Part shown: positions 1-5,889 of the stretch, one piece after another | Layout: the number at the start of each line of letters is the position of its first letter | Numbering within the stretch: position 1 is the first letter of the stretch | Assembly: GCA_949127695.1 (NCBI GenBank) | Contig: CASBQH010000172.1 | Span: forward strand, 1 to 8,093 | DNA from: Synechococcales cyanobacterium PMM_0073 | GTDB lineage: Bacteria; Cyanobacteriota; Cyanobacteriia; Elainellales; Elainellaceae | Reading direction: 5' to 3' | DNA length: 8,093 nt | The notes under the pieces: model-generated | Database searches by the model: none | Told to the model about the DNA's origin: nothing | The model's input: only the letters and a program-made list of their open reading frames with translations | Made by a program: the position numbers and the translations under genes

Positions 1-623
1 ATCACCGGCAGCTCTAGATGCGAGTCGGTGGCGGTGTCACCATGCCCCGGAAAATGCTTGGCCGTAGTTAGTACCGGGTATTGGTTTGCGCCTCGCAGAA
101 AAGCTTGGGTGAGCTGAATGACAGTCTCGACAGTTTCGCCCCAGGCTCGCAGGTTAATCACCGGATTAGCTGGGTTATTGTTCACATCCACCACCGGAGC
201 CAATACCCAATTAACACCAATCGCCAGCGCTTCCTGGGCTGTGGCGGCTCCCATCTGCTCAGCGTAAGTGAGGGCAAGCGGCAGATCGCGTTCTGCAATT
301 GCGCCAATCGCCATCGGGGGCGGAAACCAAACTGCGCCCGCAAACCGCTGCCCCACGCCCTCTTCAATATCTGCCGCAATCAGGAGAGGCAGCTTCGCCC
401 AGCCCTGAAGCTGCTCTGTCCGCGCCGCCACCTCAACCGCACTGCCGCCCAGCAAAATTACGCCGCCCACGCCTAGATCAAGCCAGTGCTTCAACTTCGC
501 GGCAGGCGGCTCCCAAACGGGATATTGGATTTGATGATCAAATAAATGCCCCGAAGCCCGCACCACAATTAGCTGCGCCATCTGTTCGGCCAGAGAGAGC
601 TGCTGCCAGTTGGGTAAGGTCAT
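1..623 (-). CDS. Glycoside hydrolase family 3 (NagZ-like beta-N-acetylhexosaminidase), N-terminal part
   Basis: Partial gene: the reading frame is open to the left edge, leaving about 207 N-terminal residues. The protein shows the GH3 (beta/alpha)8 barrel start, including a LLIAADIEEGVGQRF strand and a VNWVLAPVVDVNNNPANPV segment. The NagZ signature KHFPGHGDTATDSH lies at about residues 189-202, and its Asp200-His202 pair matches the acid/base dyad of this family. The catalytic Asp nucleophile would lie beyond the edge. Such enzymes release terminal N-acetylglucosamine, typically from peptidoglycan fragments; the exact substrate is inferred. I chose the ATG at 623, giving MTLPNWQQLSL, because it starts just before the conserved region and 7 bases after the rbfA stop. 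An in-frame ATG at 680 would add 19 Gln/Pro-rich residues and overlap rbfA. Only a weak ribosome binding site precedes either start. The gene is probably the last visible one of the ycf33-rbfA operon. Confidence 0.9.
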   Translation of the reverse strand, partial: MTLPNWQQLSLAEQMAQLIVVRASGHLFDHQIQYPVWEPPAAKLKHWLDLGVGGVILLGGSAVEVAARTEQLQGWAKLPLLIAADIEEGVGQRFAGAVWFPPPMAIGAIAERDLPLALTYAEQMGAATAQEALAIGVNWVLAPVVDVNNNPANPVINLRAWGETVETVIQLTQAFLRGANQYPVLTTAKHFPGHGDTATDSHLELPV

Positions 624-630
624 CTGATGC

Positions 631-1053
631 TCAGGCTGGTTCGGGGTCTGGGCTGCTGTCTGCGCTAGGGGCTGAGCCATCTAATTCTTCATCGGGCTTG
701 CGCTCTTCGCTGAGCCGATTGATCAAAGACAAGACCTGCGTGCCGCGCTCAATCGAGCGGTCTTCGAGGAAGGTGATGTCGGGCGTGCGGCGCAGTCGAA
801 CTCTGCGGCCAATTTCGCCACGCACAAAGCTGGTGGCTGATTTCAGCCCCGCCATTGTCTCAGCTCTGGCCTCATCGTTGCCATAGATGCTGACGTAGAT
901 TTTGGCATGCTGCAAGTCGCCCGCCAAATCCACATCTGTGACGCTGACCATGCCTGAGCCAACCCGATCATCTTTGATGTCAGAGAACAGCATCTGGCTC
1001 ACCTCGCGCTTGATCAGTTCGGCCACTCTGGCGACCCGTCGATCTGTTGCCAT
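631..1053 (-). CDS. rbfA: 30S ribosome-binding factor RbfA
   Basis: RbfA binds the 30S subunit and assists late maturation of the 16S rRNA 5' end; it is also known for cold adaptation. The protein has 140 residues. The single KH-type fold spans about residues 1-114, opening with [20 protein letters not shown] and continuing through [29 protein letters not shown] and the [21 protein letters not shown] block, all typical of cyanobacterial RbfA. A roughly 26-residue acidic, Ser/Pro-rich tail follows and is likely disordered. The ATG at 1053 is chosen because AGGAG (1060-1064) lies six bases upstream. A longer GTG start at 1068 would add five residues but would place its start codon next to that Shine-Dalgarno sequence. 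It lies between ycf33-like and GH3 genes on the same strand and is likely co-transcribed with both. Confidence 0.95.
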   Translation of the reverse strand: MATDRRVARVAELIKREVSQMLFSDIKDDRVGSGMVSVTDVDLAGDLQHAKIYVSIYGNDEARAETMAGLKSATSFVRGEIGRRVRLRRTPDITFLEDRSIERGTQVLSLINRLSEERKPDEELDGSAPSADSSPDPEPA

Positions 1054-1059
1054 ATCTGT

Positions 1060-1064
1060 CTCCT
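1060..1064 (-). promoter_or_regulatory. Ribosome binding site of rbfA
   Basis: The minus strand reads AGGAG followed by six bases and ATG. This fixes the rbfA start at 1053 over the GTG at 1068. Confidence 0.8.
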
Positions 1065-1111
1065 GCACTGCTGGCTCAAAATTGCTGATTCAATTGTCGC
1101 ATTTTCACGCC

Positions 1112-1315
1112 CTAGACCGCATTGAGCTGTAGCATCGCCCGCAGCGTGAAGCTGAGAAAGACAAATACCGAAACCAAAAAAGCGACCGCCGCAATGGCCG
1201 TCGTCGGGCGCTTCATCATCGGCAGCAGCGGACTAATGGCCGTCAGCAAGACTCCCAGCGAAAAGCTGATCAAATAGCGCGGATAGCGCGAGACATTATT
1301 AAAAAATTCTTCCAT
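1112..1315 (-). CDS. DUF751 / Ycf33-like small membrane protein
   Basis: A 67-residue protein whose N-terminus MEEFFNNVSRYPRYLISFSL is the hallmark of the DUF751/Ycf33 family, found in cyanobacteria and in some plastid genomes. Two hydrophobic segments at about residues 14-34 and 39-61 suggest a hairpin membrane protein, joined by a short basic loop (MKRPT). The molecular function of the family is not established. The length is normal for the family. It is the first gene of a minus-strand group with rbfA (58 bases between stop and start) and the GH3 gene. A TACAAT -10 box lies about 30 bases upstream of its ATG, just past the terminator of the previous gene, so it probably heads its own transcript. 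The ribosome binding site is weak. Confidence 0.88.
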   Translation of the reverse strand: MEEFFNNVSRYPRYLISFSLGVLLTAISPLLPMMKRPTTAIAAVAFLVSVFVFLSFTLRAMLQLNAV

Positions 1316-1344
1316 TGGCTCTGGCTCAGCGGATTGCTTGCTCT

Positions 1345-1350
1345 ATTGTA
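1345..1350 (-). promoter_or_regulatory. Candidate -10 box for the ycf33-rbfA-GH3 operon
   Basis: The minus strand reads TACAAT, one mismatch from the sigma-70 consensus, about 30 bases before the DUF751 start. Transcription would begin near 1338 with a leader of roughly 20 bases. Seventeen bases upstream is only the T-run of the terminator, so no good -35 element is visible. The position between terminator and first gene supports the call. Confidence 0.45.
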
Positions 1351-1367
1351 GAGAACAATTGAGCCAC

Positions 1368-1403
1368 AAAAAACCTGAGCTACGCGATAGCAACTCAGGT
1401 TTT
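1368..1403 (-). terminator. Intrinsic terminator of the DUF2171 gene
   Basis: On the minus strand an outer 10-base-pair stem, AAAACCTGAG (1394-1403) with CTCAGGTTTT (1370-1379), is followed directly by further T, giving a run of six T (1368-1373). An inner GCTA/TAGC pairing can extend the stem across a two-base bulge, leaving a five-base loop. It lies 17 bases past the DUF2171 stop and upstream of the DUF751 gene. On the plus strand the T-run is short and no gene precedes it, so it is assigned to the minus strand. Confidence 0.85.
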
Positions 1404-1419
1404 AGCAAAGGCTTCGGAA

Positions 1420-1743
1420 TTAGCCAATGCCTGCACCCGATACCGGATCATGCTCTGCTTGCGCCTTGTAGATCGCCTCATCTTCGGGATGCTGGTCGGT
1501 TACAGTCGCCTGCACTTCAGCCGCCGTGCGCTTCAGGTAAACGGCCTTGTCGTCCACAGATTCCACCCATTCCAGCGGAATCCAGCGATGCTGGCCGTTG
1601 GGCGAATCGTCTTTGGTTAGCTTGATGTAACGATTGTTTTCAACCCGATCAACCGTGCCAATATGCACACCGGGCGCACCGTTCATCTCGCCTGAACCTT
1701 TGGCATGAACCATCAAATGCTCTTTGATCTGAGAAACATCCAT
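1420..1743 (-). CDS. DUF2171 domain protein
   Basis: A 107-residue soluble protein. Residues of about 24-72 form a PRC-barrel-like DUF2171 unit: GVHIGTVDRV, then YIKLTKDDSPNGQHRWIPL and EWVESVDDKAVYLKRT. The DUF2171 family carries this GxHIGTVD...IKLTK.DSP.GQHH.IP pattern and has no firmly established biochemical role; members are small cytoplasmic proteins, often seen as stress-associated. A charged tail from about residue 79 (TVTDQHPEDEAIYKAQAEHD) looks flexible. There is no signal peptide or membrane segment. The ATG at 1743 is supported by an AAGAGGG Shine-Dalgarno sequence eight bases upstream. It is a single-gene unit, divergent from acs across a 220-base region and closed by a strong terminator. 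Confidence 0.88.
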   Translation of the reverse strand: MDVSQIKEHLMVHAKGSGEMNGAPGVHIGTVDRVENNRYIKLTKDDSPNGQHRWIPLEWVESVDDKAVYLKRTAAEVQATVTDQHPEDEAIYKAQAEHDPVSGAGIG

Positions 1744-1751
1744 AGGAATAA

Positions 1752-1758
1752 CCCTCTT
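1752..1758 (-). promoter_or_regulatory. Ribosome binding site of the DUF2171 gene
   Basis: The minus strand reads AAGAGGG followed by eight bases and ATG, supporting the start at 1743. Confidence 0.7.
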
Positions 1759-1889
1759 AAAGCAGTTTGAATAATCTGCACCAATGATATCTACGATACA
1801 GAATAGACGAATGATCGGATTGCTTTCCTCATCCGCTGGGCAGAAACTGGCTCAATCCGCCCTGACATAAAACAAAATCTAAAGCTCTA

Positions 1890-1895
1890 TACAAT
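1890..1895 (+). promoter_or_regulatory. Candidate -10 box for acs
   Basis: TACAAT (overlapping TATACA at 1888-1893) lies about 70 bases before the acs ATG. A CTGACA that resembles a -35 box lies at 1862-1867, but the spacing of 20-22 bases is longer than ideal, so a promoter needing an activator or an alternative sigma factor is possible. If correct, the in-frame TTG at 1895 falls inside the promoter and cannot be the translation start. Confidence 0.35.
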
Positions 1896-1963
1896 TGAGC
1901 CAGCAACCGGATAGGGTTTTATTCAGAGCGATTTTTGTGCCGTTCACTCCAACTTTTTGCCCT

Positions 1964-3934
1964 ATGACCTCCCCCACGATCGAATCTATCCTGCATGAAG
2001 ACCGCCTGTTTGCGCCGCCCGCCGAGTTTTCCGAGCAGGCGCAGCTCAAAAACCTAGAAGCCTATCAGGCGCTTTACGAGCGGGCAAAGGCCGACCCGGA
2101 AGCCTTCTGGGCAGAGCTGGCTGAGCAGGAGCTAGATTGGTTTCAACCCTGGGAGCAGGTGCTTGACTGGCAGCCGCCGCACGCCCGCTGGTTCGTGAAT
2201 GGCAAAATTAATATTTCTTACAACTGCCTGGATCGCCATCTCACCACCTGGCGACGCAACAAGGCCGCGCTAATTTGGGAAGGCGAACCGGGCGACTCGC
2301 GCACCCTCACCTACGCGCAGCTACACCGCGAGGTCTGCCAGTTTGCCAACGTGATGAAGGGCTTGGGCGTCAAAAAAGGCGACATCGTGGGCATCTATAT
2401 GCCGATGATTCCCGAAGCCGCAATCGCCATGCTGGCCTGCGCTCGGATTGGCGCGCCGCATATGGTGGTGTTTGGCGGCTTCAGCGCTGAGGCTCTGCGC
2501 GACCGGCTCAACGACGGCAAGGCCAAGCTGGTGATTACCGCAGACGGCGGCTGGCGCAAAGATGCGATTGTGCCCTTAAAAGAGCAGGTGGACAGAGCGC
2601 TGGAAAACAACAGCGCCCCTTCAGTGGAAAACGTGCTGGTGGTGCAGCGAACCCAGCAAAAGATCGCCATGCAGCCGGGACGCGACCACTGGTGGCATGA
2701 TTTGCAGCAGGGCGTTTCGGCCAACTGTCCAGCAGAGCCACTCGACAGCGAAGATATGCTGTTTATTCTTTACACCAGCGGCAGTACGGGCAAGCCAAAA
2801 GGCGTGGTGCATACCACCGGTGGCTACAACCTCTATACGCATGTCACCACCAAATGGATCTTTGACCTGCGCGATACGGATGTGTATTGGTGTACGGCAG
2901 ACGTGGGCTGGATTACGGGGCATAGCTATATTGTCTACGGGCCGCTCTCCAACGGCGCTACCACGCTGATGTATGAAGGCGCACCCCGAACTTCCAATCC
3001 GGGCTGTTTCTGGGACGTGATTGAAAAATATGGCGTGACAATTTTCTACACGGCTCCTACAGCAATTCGCGCCTTTATCAAAATGGGCGAGCATCTGCCA
3101 AACGCGCGGGATCTGTCGTCGCTGCGGCTGCTGGGCACGGTGGGCGAGCCGATTAACCCCGCAGCCTGGATCTGGTATCACCGGATTATTGGCAAAGAGC
3201 GCTGCCCAATTGTCGATACCTGGTGGCAAACCGAAACTGGCGGCATCATGATTACGCCAATTCCCGGCGCAATCGCCACCAAACCGGGCTCCGCGACGCG
3301 GCCTTTCCCCGGCATTTTGGCCGACGTGGTAGATCTCGACGGCCATCCTGTGCCCGAAGGCGAGGGCGGCTACCTGGTAGTACGGCATCCCTGGCCAAGC
3401 ATGATGCGAACGGTTTACGGCGACGATGACCGCTTCCGGCGCACCTATTGGGAGCATATTGCGCCCGTAGACGGCCAGTCCCTTTACTTTGCTGGGGACG
3501 GGGCACGCCGTGATCAAGACGGCTACTTCTGGATCATGGGGCGGGTCGATGACGTGATCAGCGTGGCCGGACATCGGCTTGGCACAATGGAAATTGAGTC
3601 GGCGCTGGTGTCGCATCCGGCGGTGGCTGAAGCCGCAGTCGTGGGCAAGCCAGATGAGGTGAAGGGCGAGGAAGTGGTGGCTTTCGTGATCCTAGAAGGC
3701 GCGTTTTTGCCCAGCGAAGATCTCGACAAGGCGCTGAAAAAGCATGTAGTGGCTGAAATTGGCGCATTGGCGCGTCCAGGACAAATTCGGTTTACCGATG
3801 CGCTGCCCAAAACCCGCTCTGGCAAAATCATGCGGCGGCTCTTACGATCGCTGGCCGCAGGCGAAGAGATCTCTGGCGATACCTCAACGCTGGAAGATCG
3901 CTCGGTGCTAGATAAGCTGCGTGAGGGGGCTTAA
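1964..3934 (+). CDS. acs: Acetyl-CoA synthetase (acetate-CoA ligase, AMP-forming)
   Basis: Cytosolic enzyme that converts acetate, ATP and CoA to acetyl-CoA, AMP and pyrophosphate through acetyl-AMP. From the ATG the protein has 656 residues, close to the usual 650-660. In order it shows the Acs N-terminal region ([13 protein letters not shown]), the P-loop-like [11 protein letters not shown] at about 270-280, the [11 protein letters not shown] segment, WWQTETGG at about 420-427 forming the acetate pocket, the hinge region [13 protein letters not shown] at about 526-538, and [12 protein letters not shown] at about 614-625. Lys621 in that last motif is the residue needed for adenylation and, in other bacteria, is reversibly acetylated to switch the enzyme off. 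The whole protein is intact. An in-frame TTG at 1895 would add 23 residues with no family resemblance and is rejected. No Shine-Dalgarno sequence precedes the ATG, which is common in cyanobacteria. It is divergent from the DUF2171 gene. Confidence 0.97.
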   Translation: MTSPTIESILHEDRLFAPPAEFSEQAQLKNLEAYQALYERAKADPEAFWAELAEQELDWFQPWEQVLDWQPPHARWFVNGKINISYNCLDRHLTTWRRNKAALIWEGEPGDSRTLTYAQLHREVCQFANVMKGLGVKKGDIVGIYMPMIPEAAIAMLACARIGAPHMVVFGGFSAEALRDRLNDGKAKLVITADGGWRKDAIVPLKEQVDRALENNSAPSVENVLVVQRTQQKIAMQPGRDHWWHDLQQGVSANCPAEPLDSEDMLFILYTSGSTGKPKGVVHTTGGYNLYTHVTTKWIFDLRDTDVYWCTADVGWITGHSYIVYGPLSNGATTLMYEGAPRTSNPGCFWDVIEKYGVTIFYTAPTAIRAFIKMGEHLPNARDLSSLRLLGTVGEPINPAAWIWYHRIIGKERCPIVDTWWQTETGGIMITPIPGAIATKPGSATRPFPGILADVVDLDGHPVPEGEGGYLVVRHPWPSMMRTVYGDDDRFRRTYWEHIAPVDGQSLYFAGDGARRDQDGYFWIMGRVDDVISVAGHRLGTMEIESALVSHPAVAEAAVVGKPDEVKGEEVVAFVILEGAFLPSEDLDKALKKHVVAEIGALARPGQIRFTDALPKTRSGKIMRRLLRSLAAGEEISGDTSTLEDRSVLDKLREGA

Positions 3935-4105
3935 ATCGCTGCATTGCTCAGCTGATCTATCGGGCGAAATTCCTGAACTGGCGCAGCGCTTGGCTTTCTG
4001 CTAGTGTTCACAGGCTTCAAAATTGTCAGTCTGCTGTTTCCGGTACAGGCTTCTAAACCCAAAAATTAACAGACCCAATCAACTCAATAAACTAATCTGA
4101 GATTG

Positions 4106-4942
4106 ATGTTAGAGAGTCAAGATCTGTTGGCCGGTGAATCAGTTCAGTTGCGTCCGGGGGCACTCTTGCAGGTTTGCCACAGGGCAGGACAGGCTCCGGC
4201 TGCGGTGTTTTTGCACGGCGGCTTGGGCAATCGCTACAACTGGCGCTCGCAATATGAGTTTGCCGTCGCCCAAGGCTGGGAAGCGCTCACCTATGACCTG
4301 GCAGGGCATGGTCAGTCTCAACCCTACCAGCGCTATTCAATTGGCCGCCATCGCCGCGATCTGTCGCGCTTGCTGCATCGGTTTAACATCCAGTCGCCGG
4401 TGCTCTGCTGCCATAGCTACGGCGTGCCGATTGGGCTGGAATGGGCACAGCGCCATCCGGTGACGGCTTTGGTGCTCATTTGTGGCGGTACGCATGATCT
4501 CGATCCCTGGTGGGAAGTGCCGCTGATCAAATTCCTCACCTGGGGCGGCAGATATCTATATCGCATCCCTGTGGCTCGCAGCTGGACAGAGCAGCTTTCT
4601 AGCAGCCATCGCCACCCGACTGTACAGCGGTTTTTGGCCGAAGCACCCGTGCCAACTGAGATTCATCCTTATCGAGCCTTGGAGCCGTTCTGGAACTATA
4701 ACTTTTTTCAGCGGCGCAAGGCCGATCGGTATCTGAATATTCCGACGCTGGTAATCACCGGCGGACAAGATCCGAGCTTTACCTATGAGATGGGACAAGC
4801 GCTAGCGGATCACTTCCATCACAGCCAGCATTTACATTTGCCAGAAGCGGGTCATTTGGTCATTGCAGAATTTCCAGAGCAGGTGAATCAGGCGATTGCT
4901 AACTGGATGTCCCAGGCTACCCAGCCCAGCGTTGGATCTTGA
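4106..4942 (+). CDS. Alpha/beta hydrolase fold protein
   Basis: A 278-residue soluble alpha/beta hydrolase of unknown substrate. It shows an oxyanion-hole segment FLHGGLGNRYNW, a DLAGHGQS strand-turn, a nucleophile elbow CCHSYG with Ser104, an acid in GGQDPSF (Asp222) and the catalytic His250 in PEAGHLV. The triad is complete and the length is normal. The elbow has Cys where the first Gly of G-x-S-x-G normally stands. A cap region between about residues 130 and 205 is rich in aromatic and basic residues. No signal peptide is visible. The ATG at 4106 is used; a TTG immediately before it would add one residue. No clear ribosome binding site is present. It follows acs by 171 bases on the same strand with no obvious terminator between, so read-through from acs is possible. 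It converges with the lipid operon, 17 bases apart, with no visible terminator in the gap. Confidence 0.9.
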   Translation: MLESQDLLAGESVQLRPGALLQVCHRAGQAPAAVFLHGGLGNRYNWRSQYEFAVAQGWEALTYDLAGHGQSQPYQRYSIGRHRRDLSRLLHRFNIQSPVLCCHSYGVPIGLEWAQRHPVTALVLICGGTHDLDPWWEVPLIKFLTWGGRYLYRIPVARSWTEQLSSSHRHPTVQRFLAEAPVPTEIHPYRALEPFWNYNFFQRRKADRYLNIPTLVITGGQDPSFTYEMGQALADHFHHSQHLHLPEAGHLVIAEFPEQVNQAIANWMSQATQPSVGS

Positions 4943-4959
4943 ACAGTCTAGTGACCCCA

Positions 4960-5886
4960 TCAGCGTCGCCAATGCGAACGCAGCTCGTAGCCAACCAGCA
5001 ACAGCATTGCAATCGTCAGCGGCAGCAGATAGTAAATGATCCGGTAGGCAATTAGCGCCCCAAACAGCGAGCTGTTTGAAAAGCTAGGAGCCAGCAGCAA
5101 GAGCATCACTGTTTCAAATATCCCTAAGCCGCCCGGAACGTTGCTGACTACGCCCGCAAACTGCGCGAGCAGATAGATGCCAAAATAGCTGCTGTAGGCG
5201 ATGTCGCTCGCTGGCAACAGCGCATAGAGTACGGCAGCAGCCAAACTCCAATCGAGCGAAGAAACGATAAGTTGCCGAACGCACAGCCCCATTGGCAAAT
5301 GCGGGAGCGTCATCTGCCCTAGCTTCAGCGGCTTTTGACTCAGCAGATTCCAGAGCAGGTAGGCGGCAATTAAGCTTAAAAAGATCAGGCCAATCGGCTG
5401 CGAAGATGCGAAAGGCAGATGCAGCTTGGCCGGAATTTCGACCGGCTGCACCAGAAACAACAGCCCGCCAACCGTTAGTAGCCCTAGCCAAAAGCTGAGA
5501 TTGCAAAAGGCCAGGATCTGAGCAATTTTGAGCGGGGAAACCTCCCAGGCTGCATAAAATCGATAGCGAATCGCACTGCCGCTCAGCAGTCCTAGCCCGA
5601 CGCTGTTGCTGATGGGAATGCTGATCACAGCAGCGAGCGCGGTTTGGCGATAGCGCAACGGCTGTTGCACATACTGCGCCGCCAGCGTATCGTAGCCCGT
5701 GAACACCAAACAGTTGAGCAAGGTCAAGCCAACGGCCAATCCTAGATTTTGCTTGGGAATGAGAGCGAGCTGTCGGCTCAAATCACCGCTGGCATATTGC
5801 TGAAACTCTTGACGAATCACCCAGAGCGACGCGACGAGCAGCAGCAGGCTGACCGCAGAAGGCAGGAACTTGAGCAGCCGTCGCAT
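4960..5886 (-). CDS. MprF-type flippase domain protein (LPG synthase transmembrane family, UPF0104)
   Basis: A 308-residue integral membrane protein with about eight hydrophobic helices. It belongs to the family that forms the N-terminal flippase half of MprF, which in Staphylococcus moves lysyl-phosphatidylglycerol to the outer leaflet. Family landmarks are NSVGLGLLSGSAIRYRFY at about residues 94-111, VVSNVPGGLGIFE at about 246-258 and AYRIIYYLLPL at about 280-290. It has no synthase domain of its own. It starts three bases after the stop of the upstream synthase gene, with GGAGG seven bases before its ATG, so the two are surely co-translated. The likely role is translocating the lipid made by that synthase; this is inferred from family and context. 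Related free-standing proteins exist in many bacteria with other or unknown lipid substrates, so the cargo is not certain. Confidence 0.9.
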   Translation of the reverse strand: MRRLLKFLPSAVSLLLLVASLWVIRQEFQQYASGDLSRQLALIPKQNLGLAVGLTLLNCLVFTGYDTLAAQYVQQPLRYRQTALAAVISIPISNSVGLGLLSGSAIRYRFYAAWEVSPLKIAQILAFCNLSFWLGLLTVGGLLFLVQPVEIPAKLHLPFASSQPIGLIFLSLIAAYLLWNLLSQKPLKLGQMTLPHLPMGLCVRQLIVSSLDWSLAAAVLYALLPASDIAYSSYFGIYLLAQFAGVVSNVPGGLGIFETVMLLLLAPSFSNSSLFGALIAYRIIYYLLPLTIAMLLLVGYELRSHWRR

Positions 5887-5889
5887 CTT

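Noticed and set aside
81..476. Plus-strand open frame of 131 codons near the left edge
   Set aside because: It is antisense to the GH3 gene, whose frame contains the exact KHFPGHGDT...DSH signature.
299..886. Plus-strand open frame of 195 codons over the GH3 and rbfA genes
   Set aside because: It is antisense to two convincing genes. Its translation is low-complexity Ala/Ser/Arg/Pro without family resemblance.
1355..1902. Exact 12-base direct repeat ACAATTGAGCCA at 1355-1366 and 1891-1902
   Set aside because: A window this size is expected to hold about two such 12-base matches by chance, and the copies lie in different contexts. No palindromic or regulator-like structure supports an operator.
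1895..1963. TTG extension adding 23 residues to Acs
   Set aside because: The extra residues do not resemble Acs N-termini, and the TTG overlaps a likely -10 box. The ATG at 1964 gives the standard length.
2621..3616. Long minus-strand open frame (331 codons) opposite acs
   Set aside because: It lies wholly antisense to an intact, highly conserved Acs. Its translation is rich in His, Arg and Pro with no domain pattern, as expected from the reverse of a GC-rich gene.
3844..3851. Near-HIP1 sequence in acs
   Set aside because: CGATCGCT is not the exact HIP1 octamer, and no exact copy was found elsewhere by eye, so no HIP1 feature is called.
4009..4054. Imperfect repeat ACAGGCTTC in the acs-hydrolase gap
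   Set aside because: Only about nine bases match, in two copies, with no associated structure; this is within chance.
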